Assembly: GCA_946479015.1 (NCBI GenBank)
Contig: CAMLEQ010000275.1
Location: 1-5,557, forward strand
Length of the DNA: 5,557 nucleotides
Direction: 5' to 3'
DNA from: an uncultured Gemmatimonadota bacterium
GTDB taxonomy: Bacteria > Gemmatimonadota > Gemmatimonadetes > Gemmatimonadales > Gemmatimonadaceae
Shown here in pieces: positions 1-5,557 of this stretch. The notes beneath the pieces are model-generated. The model was not told where the DNA came from, did not search any database, and saw only the letters and a list, made by a program, of their open reading frames with translations. Each line of letters begins with the position of its first letter. The stretch's first letter is position 1. The translations under genes and the position numbers were made by a program.

Positions 1-33
1 GCCGTTCGCGCAGGCGGCGTTCGCGCGTAGCAA

Positions 34-101
34 GAGACTCCCCGGGCGCCGACGGCAGATGCCGATCCGGCAGTAGTAGGGTCTGGCGCCCGGGGAGGCT
101 C
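34..101. repeat. Long GC-rich inverted repeat (hairpin)
   Basis: The arms at 38-50 (CTCCCCGGGCGCC) and 85-97 (GGCGCCCGGGGAG) are perfectly complementary over 13 bp. After one mismatch (37/98) pairing continues for three more base pairs (34-36 with 99-101). The 34-nt interior contains a second small hairpin, TGCCG-ATC-CGGCA at 60-72. No T-run follows on either strand, so it is not a classical rho-independent terminator. It could be a terminator-like or mRNA-stabilising structure, a REP-type extragenic palindrome, or part of a small structured RNA. The sequence alone does not decide among these. Confidence 0.6.
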
Positions 102-150
102 GCAGCGTGTAAGCGCGCACGCCGCCGAAGCGAATGGCCCCCGGCGCCAC

Positions 151-290
151 GGCCGAGGAGCCCGAGCGGAACCCTGCCCGGTCGAGGAGCCCGGCCGAGG
201 AGCCCGCGCGGAACTCGGTCCGGCCGCGCGGTTCGCGCGGAGCCCGCCCGGTCGAGGAGCCCGGGCAGAGCCCACGAGCGGAGCCCGACG
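151..290. repeat. Degenerate ~13-14 nt tandem repeat, core CGAGGAGCCCG
   Basis: The core CGAGGAGCCCG occurs exactly at 154-164, 183-193, 196-206 and 253-263. Weaker relatives containing GGAGCCC or AGAGCCC lie near 239, 267 and 280. Spacing between neighbouring copies is mostly 13-14 bases. Copies 2 and 4 share a 19-base exact match, GCCCGGTCGAGGAGCCCGG, at 176-194 and 246-264. The repeat lies directly upstream of the CPBP gene. In one plus-strand frame it would encode runs resembling AEEPxRN, but that frame runs into the CPBP gene out of phase, so coding is unlikely. Replication slippage or a repeated protein-binding site are possible origins. Confidence 0.55.
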
Positions 291-339
291 CACCACACGC
301 GTCCGATGGCGGTCCCGCGACTACATTGCACCGACCGCC

Positions 340-1098
340 ATGCCCACCTCGCTATCGTCGCCCCGCCCCGTCGGCCAGAGCTACTGGCGCGCCAGCCGCG
401 CGCCGCGCTACAGCCTGCTCTTCGCGTTTCCGCTCCTGCTCGCCTACGAGGGGCTCGCCGCGGCGCTGCCGGTCCGGGAGACGGGAGGCGTGCGCAACGG
501 CGCCGACGTGCTGCTCAAGTCGCTCTTCGTGCTCGTGGCCGGCGCGCGCGGCCCGCTCATCTTCGGCGCGCTGCTGATCGCGCTCGGTGGGTGGATCGTC
601 TGGCGCGACATCGCCGCGCACGGCCCCGTCCGGCGCCGCTGGATCTTCGGCGCCATGCTGGGGGAGTCGGTGCTGCTCGCGCTCATCTTCGGCGTGGTGG
701 TGGGAACGATCACCGCGCGGCTGCTCGGCGCGGTCGGGGCGCTGACGATGGCCCCCGTGGCGCGGCTCGACGCGCCCACGCGGCTCATGGTGTCGCTGGG
801 AGCGGGATTGTACGAGGAGCTGCTCTTCCGCGTGATCCTCGTCTCGGCGCTCGATTGGGGCGGGCGGCGGCTGCTGGGATGGAGCCCCTGGGTGGCGGGC
901 GCCGGCGCCACGCTGCTCGGCGCGGCGATCTTCTCCGCCTTCCACTACGTGGGGCCGTACGGGGATGCGTTCCAGCTCCAGTCGTTCGTGTTCCGCATGG
1001 TGGGCGGCGTCTTCTTCAGCGGCCTCTACCTGCTGCGAGGCTTCGGCGTGGACGCGTGGACACACGCGCTCTACGACGTCTTCATTCTCCTGCGCTGA
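340..1098 (+). CDS. CPBP family intramembrane metalloprotease
   Basis: This 252-residue multi-pass membrane protein belongs to the CPBP (Abi/CAAX protease and bacteriocin-processing) family of intramembrane metalloproteases. The three family motifs are all present: EExxxR at 159-164 (EELLFR), FxxxH at 198-202 (FSAFH), and a third histidine motif HxxxD at 242-246 (HALYD). The glutamates and histidines would form the catalytic metal site within the membrane. Hydrophobic segments lie near 25-43, 72-88, 102-125, 150-170, 186-203 and 215-233. The ATG at 340 places the hydrophobic core about 20 residues in, which is usual, although there is no Shine-Dalgarno sequence and the frame stays open upstream to position 31. 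A weak -10-like TACATT at 322-327 raises the possibility of a very short leader. Its 3' end overlaps the convergent dehydrogenase. Substrate unknown; members process prenylated proteins, bacteriocins or regulators. Confidence 0.9.
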   Translation: MPTSLSSPRPVGQSYWRASRAPRYSLLFAFPLLLAYEGLAAALPVRETGGVRNGADVLLKSLFVLVAGARGPLIFGALLIALGGWIVWRDIAAHGPVRRRWIFGAMLGESVLLALIFGVVVGTITARLLGAVGALTMAPVARLDAPTRLMVSLGAGLYEELLFRVILVSALDWGGRRLLGWSPWVAGAGATLLGAAIFSAFHYVGPYGDAFQLQSFVFRMVGGVFFSGLYLLRGFGVDAWTHALYDVFILLR

Positions 1099-2179
1099 CG
1101 GCGCCATCCCCGTGCGACAGCGGTGCGCGGCAGCCGGTGCGCGCCGACTCGTACGCGCACTCCAGCACGGCGGCCACATCCGCGATGTCGCGCAGGTAGG
1201 GCTCCCGCCGATCCTCCGCCATCGCATCGGCGAACTCGGTGAACAGCCCCGAGAACCAGCTGGAGTACGCCGACTTGTCCAGCTCCGCAGTGTAGTCGAA
1301 CGTCTCCACCACGCCGTCGCGCTCCACGCGCAGCACGCCCCCCACCCACTCGATCGACCCGAGCTCCCCCACGAAGCGCACGCGATTCTCGCGATGGCGC
1401 GCCCCCCAGGTGAGGAACATGAGGCCGAGCCGCTCGGGATACTCGAACAGCAGGTGCGCGCTGTCCTCCACGTCGTAGTCGTGGTGGCGGAGCCGCCCCG
1501 TCCAGGCGCGCACCGCGTCGGGCACGCCGGCCACGTCGAGCATCTGGTAGATGAGGTGCGTGCCGTGATCCAGCAGCACCCCGCCGCGGCTGTCGGCGGC
1601 CCGCGCGCGCCAGGGCGTGGCGTCGCCGCTCGCGCCCCGGTCGGCCATCAGGCGATAGACGTGAAACTCCGCCAGATGCCAGCGGCCGATCACCCCCTGG
1701 TCGAGCCACTCGCGCACGCGCCGCCACACGGGGTTGAACCGGTACTGGTGACACGGCACCACCACGCGCCCCGCCGCGCGCGCGGCGACCGCGATGCGCC
1801 ACGCCTCCTCGCGCGTGACCGCCACCGGCTTCTCGCACAGCACGTGGTAGCCTTCCTGGAGCGCCCACAGCACGAGCTCCAGGTGTGTGGCCGTGGGTGT
1901 GCAGATGTCCACGAAGTCGATCGGCCAGACGGCGCTCAGCTCATCGCGGCGCGCGAGATGGCGGATCGATGGGATGGGCTGCACCCCCGTGCCGGCATCC
2001 ACCGTCGCCACGATCTCGAGACGCGCGCGCACCGCGGGATCGTCGACGAACGCCGGCAGGTGCGCGTGGCGCGCGATCCCTCCGAGGCCGATCACCGCGC
2101 CCCGGCGCACGCCCGCGCCGCGCGCCGGTGCCGCGTGGAGCGCGTCCGGCCACGACGCTCGCTTCGCGGGCGCGGTCAC
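1082..2179 (-). CDS. Gfo/Idh/MocA family NAD(P)-dependent oxidoreductase
   Basis: The 365-residue cytoplasmic dehydrogenase has the two-domain layout of the Gfo/Idh/MocA family. The N-terminal Rossmann fold opens with AVIGLGGIA (residues 28-36, nucleotide-binding GxGxxA). VDICTPTATH (90-99) follows, then the family's catalytic lysine motif EKP (116-118). The C-terminal alpha/beta domain carries CHQYRFNP (143-150) and DHGTH (204-208), the usual substrate-site Asp and His. Members oxidise or reduce hydroxyl/keto groups of sugars, inositols or related compounds; the substrate here is not evident. The GTG start at 2179 is chosen because it overlaps the stop of the upstream aminotransferase as GTGA, and the Rossmann motif then begins about 28 residues in. 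A longer frame to an ATG at 2341 would overlap the aminotransferase by 166 bases and its extra residues are unlike the family. The stop lies inside the convergent CPBP gene. Confidence 0.9.
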   Translation of the reverse strand: MTAPAKRASWPDALHAAPARGAGVRRGAVIGLGGIARHAHLPAFVDDPAVRARLEIVATVDAGTGVQPIPSIRHLARRDELSAVWPIDFVDICTPTATHLELVLWALQEGYHVLCEKPVAVTREEAWRIAVAARAAGRVVVPCHQYRFNPVWRRVREWLDQGVIGRWHLAEFHVYRLMADRGASGDATPWRARAADSRGGVLLDHGTHLIYQMLDVAGVPDAVRAWTGRLRHHDYDVEDSAHLLFEYPERLGLMFLTWGARHRENRVRFVGELGSIEWVGGVLRVERDGVVETFDYTAELDKSAYSSWFSGLFTEFADAMAEDRREPYLRDIADVAAVLECAYESARTGCRAPLSHGDGAVSAGE

Positions 2180-3513
2180 CGCCGCGACACCATCTCGGAC
2201 GCTTCGAGCAGCACGTCCTTCATGATCGCGAGCGCCTCCATCGCCTGCTCCTCGGGGATCACCAGCGGCGGGTTGATGCGCACCTCCGGGTTGTAGATCA
2301 TCGCCAGCACGCCGCGCGACAGGAGCGTGTCGAAGATCCACCGCGTGGTCTGCTTGTCGAGAAGTGTCCGCGTCCCCGGGACCACGAGATCCATCCCGAT
2401 CATCAGCCCGCGCCCGCGCACCTCACCCACCACCGGCACCTCCTCCTCCCACCGCTGCATCTCGGCGAGCATCTTCGCGCCGAGCACGCGGCTGTGCTCC
2501 ACGAGCTGCTCCTCGAGGATCGTCTCCAGCGTCACGCGCGCGGCGGCCGCCGCCAGCGGATTGCCGCCGTAGCTCGACGAGCTGCCGCTCGGGTTCGCCC
2601 ACGGCTTCGCGAACGCCACCTCCTCGCGGATGAGCAGCCCGCTCATCGGGAAGCCGCCGCCGAATCCCTTGCCCATGCTCATGATGTCCGGCACGATCCC
2701 CTCGTGCTCCACCCCCCACATCTTCCCCGTGCGGCCGAACCCCGTGATCATCTCGTCGGCGATGAGGAGCGCGCCCAGCTCGGTGGCCAGCTCGCGCAGC
2801 GCCTTCAGGAAGCCGATCGGCGGCACGATGTTCCCCGCCGTCCCCTGGATCGGCTCCACGATGATCGCGGCGATGTTCCGCGTCGTCTCGATCTCGATCT
2901 TCTTCTTCAGGAACTCCACGCACGTCCAGTCGCACGCGGGGAAGGACTTCTCGAAGGGGCAGCGCGAGCACGACGCGTACGGCGACGAGTAGCGCCCCGG
3001 CATGAGGGGGCCGAGGCCGTGCTTGAAGTTGCTCCCGAGCAGCGGCAGCACCCCGGCGGTCTTGCCGTGAAAGCCACCCCAGAAGCCGATGAACTCGTCC
3101 TTGCCGGTGTAGGAGCGCGCGAGGCGCAGCGCGGACTCCACCGCTTCGGCACCGCTCGAGTAGAACTGGGTGCGCGTCACGTCGCCCGGAGCCACCTCGG
3201 CGAGCAGGCGCACGAGCGCGGCGCGGTGCTCGGAGGTGAAGCTGCCGACGTGGATGCGCGCGACCTGCCGCTGCATCGCGGCCACGTACTTCGGGTGCGC
3301 GTAGCCGAGGCTCGCCACGCCGATGCCGGCCATGAGGTCGATGTACCGGTTGCCGTCCACGTCGTACAGCACGGCGCCCTCGCCGCGGTCGATGCAGATC
3401 CGACTGAAGAGCGCGAAGCTCTGCGCTCCGGGGGCGAGGTGTTCCTGCTCGCGGTCGAAGATCTCTCTCGACCTCGCGCCTGCGCTCCAGGCGGGGAACG
3501 CGACTTCCGTCAC
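2176..3513 (-). CDS. Class III PLP-dependent aminotransferase (GABA/ornithine type), substrate unknown
   Basis: This 445-residue protein is a fold-type I class III aminotransferase, a cytoplasmic PLP enzyme that moves an amino group between an omega- or alpha-amino compound and a keto acid. Visible motifs: GNRYIDLMAGIGV (54-66), the PLP phosphate loop SSGAEAVE (119-126), FHGKT (148-152), EPIQGTAG (220-227), ADE (252-254) with the Asp that contacts the PLP ring nitrogen, TGFGRTGKMW (257-266), the Schiff-base lysine K282 in GKGFGGGFP, and YGGNP (315-319). An insert holds four cysteines, C182-x2-C185-x8-C194-x3-C198. The GTG start at 3513 is preferred because GAGG lies 10 bases upstream and the residues follow the family pattern. 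An in-frame ATG at 3576 has no ribosome binding site, and the 21 added codons are arginine-rich with many A/T third positions. It is coupled to the downstream dehydrogenase by a GTGA overlap. Annotation as 4-aminobutyrate, acetylornithine or lysine aminotransferase would go beyond the evidence. Confidence 0.92.
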   Translation of the reverse strand: MTEVAFPAWSAGARSREIFDREQEHLAPGAQSFALFSRICIDRGEGAVLYDVDGNRYIDLMAGIGVASLGYAHPKYVAAMQRQVARIHVGSFTSEHRAALVRLLAEVAPGDVTRTQFYSSGAEAVESALRLARSYTGKDEFIGFWGGFHGKTAGVLPLLGSNFKHGLGPLMPGRYSSPYASCSRCPFEKSFPACDWTCVEFLKKKIEIETTRNIAAIIVEPIQGTAGNIVPPIGFLKALRELATELGALLIADEMITGFGRTGKMWGVEHEGIVPDIMSMGKGFGGGFPMSGLLIREEVAFAKPWANPSGSSSSYGGNPLAAAAARVTLETILEEQLVEHSRVLGAKMLAEMQRWEEEVPVVGEVRGRGLMIGMDLVVPGTRTLLDKQTTRWIFDTLLSRGVLAMIYNPEVRINPPLVIPEEQAMEALAIMKDVLLEASEMVSRR

Positions 3514-3523
3514 GGCGGCCAAT

Positions 3524-3527
3524 CCTC
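3524..3527 (-). promoter_or_regulatory. Ribosome binding site GAGG for the aminotransferase
   Basis: On the minus strand GAGG lies 10 bases before the GTG at 3513-3511. No comparable purine motif precedes the in-frame ATG at 3576-3574. This is the main reason for choosing the GTG start. Confidence 0.45.
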
Positions 3528-3613
3528 GAAGGGGGCGTTCGGCGCGGCGTGCTCGCCGCGATGGCGGGAATGCCATCGGCGCACCCGGAGCGCCCGTGTC
3601 TCCGCGGTGGCCG

Positions 3614-3622
3614 AGTGTAACA
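3614..3622 (-). promoter_or_regulatory. Candidate extended -10 promoter for the aminotransferase-dehydrogenase pair
   Basis: The minus strand reads TGTTACACT here, an extended -10 element (TGn followed by TACACT, 4 of 6 matches to TATAAT). No good -35 hexamer stands 16-18 bases upstream, which extended -10 promoters can tolerate. Transcription would begin around 3605-3608, giving a leader of about 95 bases to the GTG start. The stretch between thrC and the aminotransferase (3514-3764) holds no other gene. If the promoter is real, the pair can be expressed separately from thrC. Confidence 0.3.
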
Positions 3623-3665
3623 TTGGGACCCGGCTTCACCCGCGCCAGCAGGTTAAGTCTTCTTG

Positions 3666-3682
3666 GTGGCCGCGGCCGCCAC
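3666..3682. repeat. Short GC-rich inverted repeat between thrC and the aminotransferase
   Basis: GTGGC at 3666-3670 pairs with GCCAC at 3678-3682 around a seven-base GC-rich interior. It lies 83 bases beyond the thrC stop in the direction of thrC transcription. No T-tract follows on the minus strand (AAGAAGACTTAA instead), so a rho-independent terminator is not supported. It may be a weak pause site or chance pairing in GC-rich DNA. Confidence 0.25.
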
Positions 3683-3764
3683 TTGCGCCGTGGGTGCAGC
3701 GCGATTCCACGCCGACGCGGCGTGCGGTGCATCACTACGCACGGCACGCGGTGTCGCTATGCGC

Positions 3765-5072
3765 TCAGCGCGTCGCGAGGCGCAGCGCGCGCTCCACCGC
3801 GCCGAGCGTGGCGTCGACCTCCTCCGGGCGGTTCGCGCCGGGCGGCGGCGGCTCCATCTCGCGATGGTACCGGACGAGGATCCCGGGGTCCTTCAGCACG
3901 TGCCCGGTGAGCACCGCCACCACGCGTGCATCGGGCGCGATCACACCGGCGCGCACGAGCGCGCGCACTCCCGCCACGCTCGCGGCGCTCGCCGGCTCGC
4001 ACCCCACCCCCGCCGCATCGATCGCCGCTTTCGCCTCGAGGATCTCCGCATCGGGCACCGCCGCCACGACTCCGTGGGTGTCGCGGATCGCGCGCACCGC
4101 CCGGTCGTACGACGCCGGATCGCCGATGTCGATCGCCGATGCCACCGTGGCCGGCGTGACCCGCTCGCGGGTCGCGAATCCGCGCGCGAAGCTGCGCGCG
4201 AACGGCGCCGCCCCCTCGGCCTGCACTGCCAGCAGGCGGGGAAGGCGATCGATGAGTCCCGCCGCGCGCGCCTCCACCAGCGCCTTCCCGAACGCCGCCG
4301 TGTTCCCCAGGTTCCCCGCCGGCACGGCGATCCAGTCCGGGGGCTCCCACGCGCGCTGCTCCAGCATCTCGAGCACGATCGACTTCTGCCCCTCGATGCG
4401 GAACGGGTTGATGGAGTTGAGGAGGTAGACGCCGAGGCGCGCGCTCGCTTCGCGCGCCAGGCGGAGGCAGTCGTCGAAGTCGCCGCGTACGAGCAGCGTG
4501 CGCGCGCCGTAGGCCAGCGCCTGCGCCAGCTTGCCGAGCGCCACACGCCCGGCGGGGATGAGCACCAGCGCCGGGATCTCCGCGCGCGCGGCGTACGCGG
4601 CGAGGGATGCGGCCGTGTTGCCGGTGGAGGCGCAGGCGACCGCGGTCGCGCCCACCCGGCGCGCCTGCGTGATCCCGACGGTCATCCCGCGGTCCTTGAA
4701 GGAACCGGTGGGGTTCATCCCCTCGTGCTTGAGCTCGAGCTGTGCGAGCCCTGCCCATCGGGCGACGCGCCCCGCGTCGACGAGCGGCGTGTTCCCCTCG
4801 GGGAACGTGACGGGGTCGGCGACGTGCGGGAGCACCAGCTCCCGGAAGCGCCACACGCCCGAGGCGTCCGGACCGCGGAGCGCCCCACGGCGCTCGGCGA
4901 AGCGGCGCGCCAGCGCCGCGCCGCGCTCGGCCGGGGGGGCGGGAAGCAGGTCGAGCAGGTCGCCGCAGCGCGGGCACTGCGTGTCGGCCGACGTCTCCGG
5001 GAGACGCGCATCGCAGCGCGCGCAGCGCAGCAGCGACGGGCCGGTAGCCGGGAGGGGAGGGGAGGCGGGCAT
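3765..5072 (-). CDS. thrC: Threonine synthase
   Basis: This 435-residue cytoplasmic PLP enzyme (fold type II) converts O-phosphohomoserine and water to threonine and phosphate, the last step of threonine synthesis. The N-terminus carries a four-cysteine zinc-ribbon-like module, C17-x2-C20 and C33-x2-C36. The catalytic domain starts with FPEGNTPLV (90-98). It contains the PLP lysine K126 in NPTGSFKDRGM (120-130), the loop ASTGNTAAS (148-156), INPFRIEGQKS (221-231), the glycine-rich phosphate-binding PAGNLGN (251-257), GCEPASAAS (357-365) and LTGHVLKDP (388-396). Threonine synthase is favoured over threonine dehydratase or cysteine synthase by the SFKDRGM and LTGHxLKDP motifs together with the cysteine module. 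The ATG at 5072 keeps the cysteine module near the N-terminus, but the upstream ribosome binding site is poor (only ACGAG directly before ATG) and palindromes sit there. It is first on the minus strand; the next gene begins about 250 bases downstream. Confidence 0.94.
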   Translation of the reverse strand: MPASPPLPATGPSLLRCARCDARLPETSADTQCPRCGDLLDLLPAPPAERGAALARRFAERRGALRGPDASGVWRFRELVLPHVADPVTFPEGNTPLVDAGRVARWAGLAQLELKHEGMNPTGSFKDRGMTVGITQARRVGATAVACASTGNTAASLAAYAARAEIPALVLIPAGRVALGKLAQALAYGARTLLVRGDFDDCLRLAREASARLGVYLLNSINPFRIEGQKSIVLEMLEQRAWEPPDWIAVPAGNLGNTAAFGKALVEARAAGLIDRLPRLLAVQAEGAAPFARSFARGFATRERVTPATVASAIDIGDPASYDRAVRAIRDTHGVVAAVPDAEILEAKAAIDAAGVGCEPASAASVAGVRALVRAGVIAPDARVVAVLTGHVLKDPGILVRYHREMEPPPPGANRPEEVDATLGAVERALRLATR

Positions 5073-5074
5073 CT

Positions 5075-5100
5075 CGTGCGCACGTTACCGCCCCGGGGCG
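5075..5100. repeat. Two perfect palindromes in the thrC leader
   Basis: CGTGCGCACG (5075-5084) is a perfect 10-bp palindrome ending two bases before the thrC ATG, so it covers the place where a ribosome binding site would be. CGCCCCGGGGCG (5089-5100) is a perfect 12-bp palindrome four bases further upstream. They could be operator sites or RNA hairpins affecting translation start, but such palindromes are also fairly common by chance in DNA this GC-rich. Confidence 0.35.
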
Positions 5101-5206
5101 ACGGCCGGAAGTGCACGCGGCGCGGCGGCCGCGACCGTGCCGACGCCAGGGCGGAAACTCGGGCGGGGGGTCGACGGTCTTATCATTGAGCGCCGGACGC
5201 TGCCGA

Positions 5207-5235
5207 TTGCTCTCCGTCCGTTCCCGCTCTACACT
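5207..5235 (+). promoter_or_regulatory. Sigma70-like promoter for the S41 peptidase
   Basis: TTGCTC at 5207-5212 and TACACT at 5230-5235 are separated by exactly 17 bases, matching -35 TTGACA (3 of 6) and -10 TATAAT (4 of 6). Transcription would begin near 5242, leaving a leader of about 47 bases before the ATG at 5289. The local drop in GC content around 5179-5240 supports a regulatory region. The divergent thrC promoter probably lies nearby, but only a weak GATAAG box (5179-5184 on the minus strand) was seen. Confidence 0.45.
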
Positions 5236-5288
5236 GTGTATGCCGGCGATGCGCGCCGGATTCCTCCGCTCGGTTCGGGTACTCCTCA

Positions 5289-5557
5289 ATGACGCCTCGC
5301 ATCCGCAGGGCCGCCGTCGTCGGCGCCCTCCTTCTCCCGCTCGCCGCCGGCGCCTTCGTGCTCGACGCCCGCGACAACCGCTCCAGTGCGCACCTGTTCG
5401 ACCAGGTGCTCACGCTCGTCTCCGACCGGTTCGTCGACAGCGTGGGGAGCGCCGAGCTGTACGAGAAGGCGGCGCGCGGGCTCGTGCGCGAGCTGCAGGA
5501 CCCCTACGCCGCGCTGTACTCCCCCAAGCAGCTCAAGGAGTTCACGCTCGCCACCGG
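5289..5557 (+). CDS. S41 family peptidase (carboxy-terminal processing protease type), N-terminal part
   Basis: Only the first 89 codons are inside the window; the gene runs off the right edge with no stop. The N-terminus MTPRIRR is followed by a hydrophobic stretch (about residues 8-25), consistent with an uncleaved signal anchor or signal peptide that exports the protein. The following helical segment, with HLFDQVLTLVSDRFVDSV (34-51) and ELQDPYAALYSPKQLKEF (68-85), is the typical start of CtpA/Prc-like S41 serine proteases, just before the PDZ domain. The PDZ domain and the Ser-Lys catalytic pair would lie beyond the window. Such enzymes trim or degrade exported proteins at their C-termini. 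The ATG at 5289 is favoured because it gives a normal short basic region before the hydrophobic stretch, though the ribosome binding site is weak. It is transcribed divergently from thrC. Confidence 0.82.
   Translation, partial: MTPRIRRAAVVGALLLPLAAGAFVLDARDNRSSAHLFDQVLTLVSDRFVDSVGSAELYEKAARGLVRELQDPYAALYSPKQLKEFTLAT

Larger units (their letters stand above)
1..339. other. Left-edge region without a supportable gene
   Basis: No reading frame here shows a recognisable protein domain. Plus-strand frame 1 has a stop at 28-30, so the first nine codons could be the tail of a gene entering from the left, but nothing identifies it. On the minus strand one frame is open from about 351 to the left edge; its only starts are GTG codons (for example at 118-120 and 148-150) without a visible ribosome binding site, and its translation is arginine-rich and unfamiliar. 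What can be seen is an inverted repeat at 34-101, a tandem repeat at 151-290, and three copies of the octamer GTTCGCGC (4-11, 19-26, 231-238). The region probably serves as the 5' flank of the CPBP gene. Confidence 0.5.

Noticed and set aside
1..30. Possible C-terminal tail of a gene entering from the left (stop TAG at 28-30)
   Set aside because: Only nine codons are visible and other frames are equally plausible.
1..150. A possible minus-strand gene running off the left edge from a GTG at 118-120 or 148-150
   Set aside because: The frame is open and third-position GC is fairly high, but there is no ribosome binding site, no domain, and the translation is unlike a known protein. Forty to fifty codons are too few to decide.
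134..577. Plus-strand open frame starting at 134 and reading through the tandem repeat
   Set aside because: It continues out of frame into the CPBP gene and the translation is Arg/Pro/Ser low complexity, so it is a shadow frame.
352..1227. A 291-codon minus-strand open frame antisense to the CPBP gene
   Set aside because: The translation is rich in Arg, Glu, His and Gln without a domain, while the plus strand carries all three CPBP motifs.
965..2296. A 443-codon plus-strand open frame crossing the CPBP 3' end and the dehydrogenase
   Set aside because: Same reason: low-complexity translation antisense to a well-supported gene.
3577..3747. Extending the aminotransferase to an ATG at 3747
   Set aside because: The added residues are basic and unlike the family, and the extension would run through the candidate promoter at 3614-3622.
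1885..4428. An 847-codon open frame on the plus strand, antisense to the dehydrogenase, aminotransferase and thrC genes
   Set aside because: It is extremely rich in Arg, His and Ala, has no recognisable domain, and lies opposite three genes with clear family motifs. Long antisense frames are expected in DNA with very high third-position GC.
5183..5413. A 76-codon minus-strand open frame opposite the S41 start and its promoter
   Set aside because: No domain and no ribosome binding site, and it is antisense to a well-supported protein start.

Overview
The window is very GC-rich, with G or C strongly favoured at third codon positions. It reads as ordinary chromosomal DNA of a high-GC bacterium. 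The gene families and the style of the CPBP and S41 proteins would fit the Gemmatimonadota, but that placement is inference and no marker gene is present to settle it. No phage, transposon, CRISPR, tRNA or rRNA sequence was recognised.

Layout: (1) 1-339 has no supportable gene. It holds a long GC-rich inverted repeat (34-101) and a degenerate ~13-14 nt tandem repeat (151-290). (2) 340-1098, plus strand: a multi-pass CPBP-family intramembrane protease. (3) 5072-1082, minus strand, read right to left: threonine synthase (thrC), a ~250-base gap with a candidate promoter, a class III PLP aminotransferase, and a Gfo/Idh/MocA-type dehydrogenase. The last two overlap by the four bases GTGA and almost certainly form one translationally coupled unit. 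The dehydrogenase also overlaps the convergent CPBP gene by 17 bases at their 3' ends. (4) 5073-5288: a divergent intergenic region with palindromes next to the thrC start and a sigma70-like promoter facing right. (5) 5289 to the right edge, plus strand: the N-terminal part of an S41-family carboxy-terminal processing protease, cut by the window end.

How the genes may work together: thrC makes threonine from O-phosphohomoserine. The aminotransferase/dehydrogenase pair probably acts on one shared small-molecule pathway (an amino or keto compound, or a sugar derivative), but the substrate cannot be read from the sequence. The two proteases at the edges are independent genes. I found no convincing new system. 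The items most worth a second look are the four-cysteine insert in the aminotransferase, its coupling to the dehydrogenase, and the structured and repetitive DNA upstream of the CPBP gene.
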